This document shows positions 50,417-58,382 of a stretch of 64,000 bases of DNA, in pieces (positions within the stretch are counted from its first letter, which is position 1; each line of letters begins with the position of its first letter). The notes under the pieces are model-generated. The model saw nothing but the letters and a program-made list of their open reading frames with translations. It was not told where the DNA came from and did no database searches. The position numbers and the translations under genes are program-made. Origin of the DNA: Alphaproteobacteria bacterium (lineage in GTDB: Bacteria; Myxococcota_A; UBA796; GCA-2862545); NCBI GenBank assembly GCA_020632885.1, contig JACKEQ010000030.1:1-64000 (forward strand). Reading direction: 5' to 3'.

Positions 50417-51890
50417 GCCCGGGGGGTACCGCGAGCTCGAAGCAGGCTCCGCAGAGCGGGCTGTCTTCCACCAGCTTCAGGGACCCGTGCATCGCCTCGG
50501 CGTTCCGGCGGCTGATCGCCAGGCCGAGACCGGTGCCGCGGGTCTTCGTGGTCACGAACGGCTCGAACACCCTCGTGCGCTGGGCCTCCGGGACCCCCGT
50601 GCCGCTGTCGCCCACGCGCAGGCGCCCGTCGTCGACCTCGATCCGCACGCGTCCCTCGGACCCCGCCGCATCCACCGCGTTGCGCAGCAGGTTGTGGAGG
50701 ATCTGGCGCACCAGGTCGGGATCCGCCGTGGCCCTCCCGTCGCCCTCCAGCTCCCACGCCACCGCGGGGTGGTCGGTGGCCACGAGCTCCATGGTCTCCG
50801 ACGCGAGCTGACGCAGGTCGACGTTCCCGAGGCGTGCGGTGCCCGGCCGGGCGAAGGCGAGCAGGTCGCTCACGAGCGCATTCAGGCGCTTCACCTCGGC
50901 GTCCACCTTCTGGAGGATGTTCCTGTGGGGGTCGCCGTCCTTCATGCTCCGCGAGATGACCTGGAGGGCCCCCGAGATCCCGGCGAGCGGGTTGCGGAGC
51001 TCGTGGGAGACTGCGGCCGACAGGGACCCCAGCTGAGCGAGCGCCTCGCTGCTGCGCAGCCGGGACTCGAGGTCCACCGCATCGGTGAGATCCTCGATCT
51101 GCACGAGCAGCGACGCGAGGGTGTGGTCGAGGGGGACCAGGTGCACGCGGTAGCTGCGCATGGTGCCGTCGGGGTCGTCGACGTCCACACGCGGGAGGTT
51201 GATGGCCCGCCGGCGGGTGCGCGCCCGATGGACCTCCGCCTCCAGATGGCCCGCCTCCAGCAGTCCCTTCGGGAGCACGGCCCGCCAGCTCTGTCCACGC
51301 GGGTCCGTGAGGCCCGCCATGCGCAGGCTGGCGTCGGTGGCGGCCCGCACGAACCCGTCGTTGTCGACGAGGAACACGGAGAGGCGGAGGTGCTTCACCA
51401 GCAGGGCCTGGAGGGTGTCGAGCTGGAGGACCTCGCGCTGCTGTACGTATGTGCCCGTCATGAGGGCGAGATCGAACATCAGCACCCGGCACAGGCTGTC
51501 GAGGTGGCGCTCGGGTGCCTCCATCTCCGCGCGGACCACCACGGTGAGGTCGTGGAGGATCTGGTGCATCGCGAGGAACATGTACCGGTCCGGGAGGCCC
51601 ACCTGGACGTGGCGCCTTCCGATCGTCCGCCTGCGCTCCACGTAGGCGAGGTCGTGGGGGCCCTCGAACACCTCGCGGAGCCACTGGCGCAACGTGCGCT
51701 TCAGCCGCTCGACCTGCTCGGGGCCCGTCAACACCGTGTTGGAGCCGGGGTGCCGGAGGATCGAGGCGTAGAACCGGTCGATGATGGGCCCCACGTGGGG
51801 CTCCACGACGGGCACGAGCTCCTTCAGCCGCTCGGAGTCCAGCGGACCGAGCTCCAGCCAGGAACGCATCTCGTCGACGGGCTCCAACAC
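50409..51890 (-). CDS. Globin-coupled oxygen-sensor histidine kinase
   Basis: The 493-residue protein has an N-terminal protoglobin domain (residues about 10-165): IIDRFYASILRHPG, ERLKRTLRQWLREVFEG, and the heme-ligand segment RRTIGRRHVQVGLP with proximal His H94. A PAS-like region follows (SVFLVDNDGFVRAATDASLR), then HisKA with SHELRNPLAG (H296) and HATPase motifs NLLRNAVDAA and TRGTGLGLAI. Globin-coupled sensors bind O2 at the heme. No transmembrane segment is seen, so the kinase is soluble. The GTG at 51890 has GGAGG seven bases upstream; an ATG at 51869 is possible. It diverges from a sigma-54-type stress protein gene. Confidence 0.9.
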   Translation of the reverse strand: MLEPVDEMRSWLELGPLDSERLKELVPVVEPHVGPIIDRFYASILRHPGSNTVLTGPEQVERLKRTLRQWLREVFEGPHDLAYVERRRTIGRRHVQVGLPDRYMFLAMHQILHDLTVVVRAEMEAPERHLDSLCRVLMFDLALMTGTYVQQREVLQLDTLQALLVKHLRLSVFLVDNDGFVRAATDASLRMAGLTDPRGQSWRAVLPKGLLEAGHLEAEVHRARTRRRAINLPRVDVDDPDGTMRSYRVHLVPLDHTLASLLVQIEDLTDAVDLESRLRSSEALAQLGSLSAAVSHELRNPLAGISGALQVISRSMKDGDPHRNILQKVDAEVKRLNALVSDLLAFARPGTARLGNVDLRQLASETMELVATDHPAVAWELEGDGRATADPDLVRQILHNLLRNAVDAAGSEGRVRIEVDDGRLRVGDSGTGVPEAQRTRVFEPFVTTKTRGTGLGLAISRRNAEAMHGSLKLVEDSPLCGACFELAVPPGLT

Positions 51891-51933
51891 GCACACACCT
51901 CCACCGGCCGGTCGTGTAGCCTGGCTCCGGACC

Positions 51934-51949
51934 TGGCACAACGCGTGCA
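51934..51949 (+). promoter_or_regulatory. Probable sigma-54 promoter of a third universal stress protein gene
   Basis: The site reads TGGCAC-AACGC-GTGCA. The -24 box is exact, and the -12 box has GTGC instead of TTGC with the essential GC in place. The predicted start is about 23 bases before the ATG at 51983. A half-copy of the activator palindrome (CGCACA) ends at 51895. Confidence 0.6.
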
Positions 51950-51982
51950 TTCTCGCCCAACTCGAACCGACCTGGAGCTTCG

Positions 51983-52414
51983 ATGCGCATCCTGCTCGCC
52001 TGCGACCTCAACGACGCCAACACGGAAGACCTCATCACCCGCGCCACCGGCTGGGCCGAACGGCTGGGCGGGAAGATCGACCTGCTCTTCGTGGACGCGT
52101 TCCCGTACGCGGCCGCCCACGTCCACGATCCCACGGCGCAGATCCTGCTCACCCAGGAGTACGACAAGTTGCGCGACAGCCAGATCGGTCGCCTGGACGC
52201 CATGCTCGCGTCCATCCCGGAGGCCAGCCGGGGTGCGGTGCGACGCTCGACGGGTGCGCGACCGGAGGACCTCATCATCGAGGCCGCCGAGGGCTACGAC
52301 CTCGTGATGGTCGGCACGCACGGGCGCACCGGCCTGGCGGGCTTCTTCGTGGGCAGCGTCGCTGAGCGGGTCGTGCGTCGTAGCCCCGTGGCGACCCTGG
52401 TCCTCCGGGCCTGA
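51983..52414 (+). CDS. Universal stress protein, third copy
   Basis: The 143-residue protein is a single USP domain: MRILLACDLNDANTEDLITR at the start, YDLVMVGTHGRTG and the ATP-binding motif G-x2-G-x9-G-S in GTHGRTGLAGFFVGS. It is similar in layout to the protein coded at 36937-37380. GGAG precedes the ATG. It is transcribed away from the globin kinase gene and has a sigma-54-type promoter. It probably acts under low oxygen or starvation, by family analogy. Confidence 0.94.
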   Translation: MRILLACDLNDANTEDLITRATGWAERLGGKIDLLFVDAFPYAAAHVHDPTAQILLTQEYDKLRDSQIGRLDAMLASIPEASRGAVRRSTGARPEDLIIEAAEGYDLVMVGTHGRTGLAGFFVGSVAERVVRRSPVATLVLRA

Positions 52415-52417
52415 TCG

Positions 52418-53335
52418 CTACCGGAGCCGCGGCACCAGCACGATCTCCGTGCGCCGGTTGAGCGCACGGTTCTCCTTCGTGTCGTTCGGGGCGGCGGGGT
52501 GGAACTCGCCGAACCCGACGGCAGCGATGTTCACGGGGTCCACGCCGGCATCCACGAGGATCCGCACGACGCCGCTGGCCCGCAGCGACGACAGCTCCCA
52601 GTTGTCCGCGTAGGACGCACCGGACCCGACCGGGACGTCGTCGGTGTGCCCCTCCACGCGGATGTCGCGGTCGGCGATGCCCGCCAGCACGCCCGCCACC
52701 TTCTCGAGGGCCTTCTTCCCCTCCGGCTTCACGCTGGTGGAGCCGCTCGCGAACAGGATGGCGTTCGAAACGTTCACCGTGAGCTTGCCGGACAGCTCGG
52801 TGATCGTGATCTGACCCGCCTGGATCTCGCCCTGCAGGCGGTCGACGAGCTGGTCGTACTCCTTGGTCGTCGCCTCGAGGGCGGCCTTCTCGGCCTGGAG
52901 CCGCGCGGCCTTCTCGGCCAGGGCGGCGCGCTCCGCGTCCAGCTCGGCGGCTCGCTTGGCGGCGTCCTCCGCCTCTTCCCGCGCGGTCTCCGCGTCGGTC
53001 TGGAGCTGGCCGACGAGCGCCTCCAGCTTCTTCTTGGCGTCCGCCTGGGCGGCGCTCCGGGTGCCCAGGGCGGCGAGCTCCTCCCCGACCTGCTTCAGCT
53101 GCTGGCGGAGCTCGTCGTTCTTCTCGTTCAGGGTGCGCACCCTGGCGGCGAGGTCCTTGTTCGTCTCGCTCTCCAGCGCGAGCGACTTGTTGGCCGTGGC
53201 GAGCTGGTCGGTGGCGAGGTCGAGCTTCGTCTGCACGGCGGCCTGGCTCTGCTTGATGACGTCGAGCTCGCGCATGTGCTTGCCCTTGGGGATGCAGGCG
53301 GTCGCCAGGACGATGACGAGGAACAGGCGGGACAC
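52418..53335 (-). CDS. OmpA-family lipoprotein with long coiled coil
   Basis: The 305-residue protein (GTG start, GGAGG upstream) begins with lipobox LATAC (Cys at residue 14). Residues 25-175 are a predicted coiled coil rich in Ala, Glu and Lys (AEDAAKRAAELDAERAAL). Residues about 185-305 are an OmpA C-terminal domain with NAILFASGSTSV, GHTDDVPVG, SSLRASGVVRILVDAGVDP, AVGFGEFHPAA and ALNRRTEIVL, which bind peptidoglycan. It anchors the outer membrane to the cell wall and the coiled coil may span the periplasm. It is divergent from the Asp-rich beta-helix lipoprotein gene. Confidence 0.93.
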   Translation of the reverse strand: MSRLFLVIVLATACIPKGKHMRELDVIKQSQAAVQTKLDLATDQLATANKSLALESETNKDLAARVRTLNEKNDELRQQLKQVGEELAALGTRSAAQADAKKKLEALVGQLQTDAETAREEAEDAAKRAAELDAERAALAEKAARLQAEKAALEATTKEYDQLVDRLQGEIQAGQITITELSGKLTVNVSNAILFASGSTSVKPEGKKALEKVAGVLAGIADRDIRVEGHTDDVPVGSGASYADNWELSSLRASGVVRILVDAGVDPVNIAAVGFGEFHPAAPNDTKENRALNRRTEIVLVPRLR

Positions 53336-53395
53336 GGGGACCTCCAGTGGGGACGACCCCGTCTAACCGTGTCATGCTGACCCGAGGAGGTGGCG

Positions 53396-55396
53396 GTGCG
53401 CACGGTGGTCCTCGTCCTGGCGCTCGCGTGCAAGGGGCCCGTCACGCCCGTGCCCACCGGGTCGGACGCGGACACGGATTCGGACACCGACGCGGATTCG
53501 GACGCGGACGCGGACGCGGATTCGGACGCGGACGCGGACGCGGACACGGACGCGGATTCGGACACCGACGCGGACACCGACACCGACACGGATTCGGACA
53601 CCGACACCGATGCGGACTCCGACACGGATGCCGATGCCGACACGGCCGTGGCGTCCACCGGGGACACCGGGGCCCACTGCGATGCCGACGGCGACGGCGT
53701 CGACGGCGCGCTCTGCGGCGGGGACGACTGCGACGACTCCGATCCCGCAGTGCATCCCGGCGCCGTCCAGACGTGCTCGGGTGTCGACACCGACTGTGAC
53801 GGAGACGCGGGGCCCGCCGCGCGGGTCGGGACCACCGATCACCCGTCCGTCCAGGCCGCCATCGACGCGGCTCCTCCGGGCGGGGCCGTGACCGTGTGCG
53901 GGGAGGTCGTGGAGTCCGTGGTGGTCGCGGGGCAGGTCGAGATCGGCGGAGGTGCGCTCGTCGGGCCCCAGGACGGGAACCCCATCCTCACGCTGCTCGC
54001 GGGGGCCGAGGTGTCCCTCGTGGGCCTCGAGGTGCGGGGAGGCGACGCGGGAGGCGTGGTGGCGCCCGCGGGCTCCGCCCTGTTCGTGGAGGGCGGGAGG
54101 CTCACCGGCAACCTGGGCTCCGCGGTCCGCTGCGACGCGTGCGCGCTGGAGATCGTGGGGGCCGAGCTGGTCGGGAACACCGCCAGCGGCCCGGGGGGTG
54201 CGGTGTGGGCGCACGCCGCCACGGTGTCCATCAGCGAGTCGGTGTTCCGCGCGAACACCGCCACCGACGGGGGGGCCGTCTACCTCGACACCGTGGATCT
54301 CACGGCCGACGCGCTGGTCTTCGAGGGCAACATCGCGCTCGGAGACGGCGGCGGCCTCTACGCGGCCGGGGGGACGCTGGACGCCACCGACGTCGTCGTG
54401 ATCGCGGGCAGTGCGGTCCGCGGCGGTGGGCTCGCCTTCGCTGGAGCCTCTGTCACCCTCGCCGGGCTCGACGTCTCCGGGTCGTCGGCCGACGCGGGTG
54501 GGGGGCTCTGGGTGAGCGCTGGCGACGCCGCGGTCGACGGTGTCCTCCAGTCCACCACCGCGGACGACGGAGCGGCCATCGCGGTCGTCGGGGCGGTCGT
54601 CGACCTCGACGTGGAGGTCCTGGGCACGACCTCGGCGCGCGGTGCGCTGTTCGTCGACGGGGGCGACGTGCACGTGGCGGCCGGCACGTTCGAGCAGAAC
54701 CTCGCGACGCTCGCTGGCGGGGCCGCCTGGGTCGGCGGTGGGGGGCTCCTGGGGCTCGGATCGGCCGTCGAGCTCGTGGACGACCACAGCCTCGGCGACG
54801 GTGGGGGGATCGCGTGCGTGTCGGCCAGCGTGGACACGTCCGCGGGGCTCGTGGACAACGTCGCCGACGGGGACGGCGGGGGGATCCACGCGGACGGCTG
54901 CGACCTCGTCCTGGCCGGGTCGCTCACGGGGAACACGGCGGCGGCGGATGGGGGTGGGGTGGCCTCGGTGTCGAGCGATATGGCGCTCGGTGGGGCCGTG
55001 CTCTCCGGAAACCTCGCCACGTCCGGAGGGGCGGTGCGCGCGGTCGACGGGAGCCTCTCCATCCTCGACGCCACCTTCGCGGGGAACAGGGCCACCCGCG
55101 GGGCCGCCCTGGACGTCGAGGGCGTCGATCCCACCGTGTCGGTGGTGTCCTTCGTGGACCACACGCCCACGGACGGCGCGCTGTCGGCCCTGGACGCGCT
55201 CGTCGTGCTGGAGGACGTGGTGTTCCTGCGCAACGAGGTGGCCCTCGAGCTCCGGCTGTCCGACGCCACGCTGGCGGACTGCGACTTCGGTGACGGCCTC
55301 GACGCGAACGGCCTCGACATCGCCTGGGGTGTGCAGGAGGTCCAGCTGGGCCAAGGGCTGCAGACCTTCGCCTGCGGGCCGTCGACCTGTCCCTGA
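53396..55396 (+). CDS. Beta-helix lipoprotein with long Asp-rich dipeptide repeat
   Basis: The 666-residue protein starts VRTVVLVLALAC (lipobox, Cys at residue 12). Residues 23-83 are nearly pure Asp alternating with Ser, Thr or Ala. After a MopE-type motif (DADGDGVDG, GDDCDDSDPAVHPGAV, GVDTDCDGD) the remaining 500 residues form a parallel beta-helix with repeated GGAV, GNTA and DGGG turns, as in polymorphic outer membrane proteins. It should sit on the outer membrane surface and may bind Ca2+. The first GTG (53390) overlaps the ribosome site, so the second (53396) was chosen. The stop overlaps the cytochrome gene start (CTGA). Confidence 0.88.
   Translation: MRTVVLVLALACKGPVTPVPTGSDADTDSDTDADSDADADADSDADADADTDADSDTDADTDTDTDSDTDTDADSDTDADADTAVASTGDTGAHCDADGDGVDGALCGGDDCDDSDPAVHPGAVQTCSGVDTDCDGDAGPAARVGTTDHPSVQAAIDAAPPGGAVTVCGEVVESVVVAGQVEIGGGALVGPQDGNPILTLLAGAEVSLVGLEVRGGDAGGVVAPAGSALFVEGGRLTGNLGSAVRCDACALEIVGAELVGNTASGPGGAVWAHAATVSISESVFRANTATDGGAVYLDTVDLTADALVFEGNIALGDGGGLYAAGGTLDATDVVVIAGSAVRGGGLAFAGASVTLAGLDVSGSSADAGGGLWVSAGDAAVDGVLQSTTADDGAAIAVVGAVVDLDVEVLGTTSARGALFVDGGDVHVAAGTFEQNLATLAGGAAWVGGGGLLGLGSAVELVDDHSLGDGGGIACVSASVDTSAGLVDNVADGDGGGIHADGCDLVLAGSLTGNTAAADGGGVASVSSDMALGGAVLSGNLATSGGAVRAVDGSLSILDATFAGNRATRGAALDVEGVDPTVSVVSFVDHTPTDGALSALDALVVLEDVVFLRNEVALELRLSDATLADCDFGDGLDANGLDIAWGVQEVQLGQGLQTFACGPSTCP
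53462..53644 (+). repeat. Low-complexity repeat coding alternating Asp-Ser/Thr/Ala
   Basis: About 30 copies of a 6-bp unit (gac or gat followed by tcg, tcc, acg, acc, gcg or gcc) code for 61 residues in which every second position is Asp. The layout resembles the Ser-Asp stalk of staphylococcal surface proteins and is expected to be extended and Ca2+-binding. Confidence 0.9.
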
Positions 55397-56358
55397 TCGC
55401 GCTCGGACTGGCCCTCGCGAGCCCCGACGCCGCGTCGTGCGCGGGGTGTCACCCGGAGGAGCACGCGTCCTGGCGGACCAGTCGGCATGCGGTAGCCGCG
55501 TCGAACCCGATCTTCCGGGCCTCGTGGGAGGCCTGGCCGAACGGATGGTGCCTGGGGTGCCATGCGCCCGGCGAGGAGGCGCAGACCGACCTGCTCGGCC
55601 ATGTCGCGCGACCCGGGGTCCTGCAGCGCCTCGTGGAACCGCCGGGCGATCGCTGGCGGGACGGGGTGGACTGTGTGGCCTGCCACGATCGGGAGGGCCG
55701 TATCGCCACGGCCCGTGCGCCCACGGCGGCGGGGGAGGCCATGCACGCGCTCGTGCACGAGCCGTCCCTGGCCACCGAGGCTCTCTGCGCGCGGTGCCAC
55801 GAGTTCGCGTTCCAGACGCACACGCCCCGCTTCCCGTTCGGGTACGGCGACGAGCTCGCACAGGCGACCGTCTCCGAGTGGCGGGCCTCTCCGGCCCACG
55901 CGTCCGGGGTGGGGTGCGTGGGCTGTCACATGGGTGTGTACGGGCACCGGTTCCCGGGGGCCCACGACGTCGACCTCGTTCGGGGGGCGATCCGTGCTGG
56001 AGCCCGTGTGGACGGGGCGGACGTGGTCTTCGAGATCTCTGCGCACGACGCTGGGCACGCGGTCCCCACGGGCGACCCCTTCCGGCGGCTCGAGGTCCAG
56101 CTCTGCGACACCGCGGACTGCCGCGCGCCCCGCACCGTGTCGTGGATCCAGCGCACCCTGGAGCGCACGGAGACGAGCTGGCGGGTCGCGAGTGACGCGA
56201 GGCTCGGGGAATCTGCGCGCCTCGTCCGGGTTCCCCGTGGGACCGCGGTCGCCTGGCAGCTCGTCTACCGGTACGGTGATCGTCGCTTCGAGCCGGTGCT
56301 GCCCGCCTCTTCGGTCGGGTTCGTGGTGGCCGGAGGCACCCTCCAGGAGTCCCGATGA
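55393..56358 (+). CDS. Pentaheme c-type cytochrome, apparent CTG start
   Basis: The 321-residue product has a short signal (LIALGLALASPDAA) and five CxxCH heme motifs: CAGCH, CLGCH, CVACH, CARCH and CVGCH. The C-terminal 120 residues are a beta domain (VDGADVVFEISAHDAGHAVP). No ATG, GTG or TTG lies in frame upstream of the hemes; the only usual start further in (ATG 55633) would lose two hemes and the signal peptide. A CTG at 55393 overlaps the stop of the preceding gene as CTGA. It resembles cytochrome c554-type multiheme proteins in the periplasm. Electron donor and acceptor are unknown. Confidence 0.85.
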   Translation: MIALGLALASPDAASCAGCHPEEHASWRTSRHAVAASNPIFRASWEAWPNGWCLGCHAPGEEAQTDLLGHVARPGVLQRLVEPPGDRWRDGVDCVACHDREGRIATARAPTAAGEAMHALVHEPSLATEALCARCHEFAFQTHTPRFPFGYGDELAQATVSEWRASPAHASGVGCVGCHMGVYGHRFPGAHDVDLVRGAIRAGARVDGADVVFEISAHDAGHAVPTGDPFRRLEVQLCDTADCRAPRTVSWIQRTLERTETSWRVASDARLGESARLVRVPRGTAVAWQLVYRYGDRRFEPVLPASSVGFVVAGGTLQESR

Positions 56359-57032
56359 TCGCTGTTCTCGCTCTCCAGGCCGCCCTCGCGGGCCCGTCCA
56401 GCCTCTCGCTCGACCTCGACGGCGACGGGAAGCCCGAGACCGTCCGGTACGACGCGGCCGCCGGCAAGGTGCACATCGGCAGTCACGTGGTGGACTGCGA
56501 GGGCGACCCCTGCGACCTCGAGGCCCACGACGTGAGCGAGGGCACGAAGGGCAAGGAGGTGGAGGTGTGCGCGCACGGTCCCCGCGACGACCAGGCGTGC
56601 ACGCTCTACACGCTGGAGAAGGGCGCGCTCCGCCGGTACACCTGGCCGCGCCCGTACCCGCCGAGCCAGCTGCGCACGGCCGGGAACGGCATCGTGCTCG
56701 CGGTGGAGCCGTACCACCTGCGGCTCTTCGAGCGCATCGAGAAGTACACGGTGAACGGCTTCGAGCTCGTGGAGGTGCCGCAGCCGATCTACACGGCCGT
56801 CCCGCCCGCGAAGCTGCCGGTCGACCGGACGTTCCCGCTGCTCTACGCGCCCGGCGACAAGCGGGTCATCGCGAACACCAAGCCCGGGACGGACATCCTG
56901 ATCCTCGGCGAGCACGGTGAGAAGCCGGGCTGGTTGCTGGTCCGGCTCTCGTCCGGGATCTCGGGGTGGGTGGAGCGGGACACGCTGGAGCGGGTGTCGA
57001 CGCAGTACATGCAGATCATGGGCGCGGGGTAG
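56355..57032 (+). CDS. Secreted SH3b-like protein
   Basis: The 225-residue protein starts MIAVLALQAALAGPSSL, a signal peptide, and its ATG overlaps the cytochrome stop (ATGA). The first 100 residues contain an acidic beta segment (LDLDGDGKPETVRYDAAAGK) like VCBS/EF-hand repeats. The C-terminal 60 residues have the pattern of a bacterial SH3 domain: LLYAPGDKRVIANTKPGTD, ILILGEHGEKPGWLLVRL, GISGWVERDTLE. SH3b domains often bind peptidoglycan. It follows the pentaheme cytochrome and may act with it, though this is unproven. Confidence 0.82.
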   Translation: MIAVLALQAALAGPSSLSLDLDGDGKPETVRYDAAAGKVHIGSHVVDCEGDPCDLEAHDVSEGTKGKEVEVCAHGPRDDQACTLYTLEKGALRRYTWPRPYPPSQLRTAGNGIVLAVEPYHLRLFERIEKYTVNGFELVEVPQPIYTAVPPAKLPVDRTFPLLYAPGDKRVIANTKPGTDILILGEHGEKPGWLLVRLSSGISGWVERDTLERVSTQYMQIMGAG

Positions 57033-57074
57033 CACGCTCCGGAGGACCCGTGCGCCAGCGCGGGCTCTCCGAGG

Positions 57075-57246
57075 GTGCCCCGTGCCCGTGCCCGCGGGCA
57101 TCGATGGGCTCGAAGTCGTCGGAACCAGAGGTGTGGACGTCGAGGTGGGGACGGGTCGACGCGGTCGGGCGCAGGCGGCCCTTCCCCCAGGGCCCGTGCG
57201 AGCCCCGACGCCCCTCGGGCACGGGCACGGGCACGGGCACGGGCAC
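57075..57246. repeat. GTGCCC and GGGCAC repeat arms with possible long hairpin
   Basis: Three copies of GTGCCC at 57075-57093 and five tandem copies of GGGCAC at 57217-57246 are complementary and lie about 120 bases apart in the 249-base gap between two convergent genes. They can form a large hairpin in RNA or a cruciform in DNA. The minus strand read of the second arm codes Val-Pro repeats, but there is no start or ribosome site to support a gene. Confidence 0.75.
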
Positions 57247-57249
57247 GGG

Positions 57250-57283
57250 AGGAGCCCGGGCGCGCTGCGCGCGGCGGGCTCCT
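57250..57283 (-). terminator. Hairpin at the end of the small lipoprotein gene
   Basis: AGGAGCCC and GGGCTCCT pair as an 8-bp stem, with an inner GCGCGC extension. The hairpin overlaps the stop codon of the lipoprotein gene (57282). A T-run is missing, so it may act as a processing or partial termination element, possibly in both directions. Confidence 0.5.
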
Positions 57284-57497
57284 AGCTGCAGACGATCCCA
57301 CTCCCGCTACAGGAGCAGAACGGGTCCACCGTCCAGGTGCCCTCGTCCGGCGTGCACTCGCCGGACTCGGGGTCCTGCGCACCGTCGCAGATGCACACGA
57401 GCGCGTCGTCGCCGTTGCAGTCCATGCGGTCCAGGTTGGGCGCGCAGACCTCGCCGGGGGAGGGACCGCAGGCCAGGAGGAGTCGGAGGAAGAGCAT
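57282..57497 (-). CDS. Small Cys-rich lipoprotein
   Basis: The 71-residue protein starts MLFLRLLLACGP, a lipoprotein signal with Cys at residue 10. The mature part of 62 residues contains seven further Cys residues (CAPN, DCNGD, VCICD, ECTPDE, CSCSGS, VCS), which suggests a disulfide-knotted peptide. It has a clear GAGGAAG ribosome site before the ATG. No family is recognised. It lies 21 bases after the HDOD gene on the same strand. Confidence 0.7.
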   Translation of the reverse strand: MLFLRLLLACGPSPGEVCAPNLDRMDCNGDDALVCICDGAQDPESGECTPDEGTWTVDPFCSCSGSGIVCS

Positions 57498-57518
57498 GGG
57501 CCCATCCTAGCCCAGCCT

Positions 57519-58382
57519 TCAGATCAGCGCCGACACCACCTCGTCGAGACGGTCCTCCACGAGATCCACGGCGTTGTCGAGGTCCTCGAGGGACAGCCCG
57601 GTGGCGGCGTACGCCTCGTCCGAGATGTCGTGGGCTCGGCGCTCTCCGGCGCTCCCCCAGTGCAGCCCGATGGCGATGGCGTCCGCCACGTGCACCATCG
57701 CGACGGCCTGACGGTGACCCCGCCACACCGCGGCGAGGGCGGAGTCGTGGTGATGGCGGGCCACCGCCACGTGGAAGCGCGGCAGACCCCAGCGCGTCAG
57801 GAGCACCTCGCCGCACTCGGGGTGCGTGAAGCCCAGCCGGTCGAGCTCGGCGTCCTCCATCATCACCTGGCCCGCCTCGGCGTCCATGAGGACGCGGCGC
57901 ATCTCCATGGGCTTGCCGATGCACATCGCCAGCGTGCCCACGTCGTGGAGCAACCCGGCCACGAAGAGGTTCTCGCTGCCGATGCCCGCGCGCTGACCGA
58001 GGGCCTCCGAGAGCAGGCCGACCGCCACCGAGTGCGTCCAGAACGACCGCATCGACAGGAGGTGCTCGGGGAGTCCCCGGAACATCTGCACGACCGTCGT
58101 GGCCAGCGCGAGATCCCGGAGCTGGTCGCGCCCGAGGTACAGGCAGGCGTGTGACACCGTCTCGATCGGGCGTCGCGCGAAGCCTGGGGCGTTCACGAGC
58201 TTCAGCAGACGCGCGACCAGCCCGGGGTCCATGGACACCGCGGCCGCCATCTCCTTCGGTGTGGATGCGGGGTCCTGCAGCACCTTCGACAGTCGCACGT
58301 AGGCCCCCGGGAGGCTCCCGAGCGCCACGTCGTCGTGCAGGAACGCCGAGAGCGGGTCGACGTTCAGCTCGACGGCCGACAT
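57519..58382 (-). CDS. HDOD-domain protein (first copy)
   Basis: The 287-residue protein has a HDOD domain over residues 20-215: LPGAYVRLSKVLQDPASTPK at the start, DPGLVARLLKLVNAPGFA, LRDLALATTVV and GLLHDVGTLA. The HD pair is kept in the last of these, but the full set of HD-GYP catalytic residues is not evident. HDOD proteins are signalling platforms in two-component and c-di-GMP pathways. Its ATG overlaps the stop of the 34-residue peptide gene (TGATG), so it is the last gene in the phosphatase operon. Biochemical role unknown. Confidence 0.9.
   Translation of the reverse strand: MSAVELNVDPLSAFLHDDVALGSLPGAYVRLSKVLQDPASTPKEMAAAVSMDPGLVARLLKLVNAPGFARRPIETVSHACLYLGRDQLRDLALATTVVQMFRGLPEHLLSMRSFWTHSVAVGLLSEALGQRAGIGSENLFVAGLLHDVGTLAMCIGKPMEMRRVLMDAEAGQVMMEDAELDRLGFTHPECGEVLLTRWGLPRFHVAVARHHHDSALAAVWRGHRQAVAMVHVADAIAIGLHWGSAGERRAHDISDEAYAATGLSLEDLDNAVDLVEDRLDEVVSALI

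Noticed and set aside
55633..56358. ATG 55633 as start of the cytochrome gene
   Set aside because: It would remove the signal peptide and two of the five CxxCH motifs, which are clearly coded upstream in the same frame.
57016..57246. Minus strand frame with Val-Pro repeats in the gap 57033-57281
   Set aside because: It has no ribosome site, and the Val-Pro run only reflects the GGGCAC DNA repeat.
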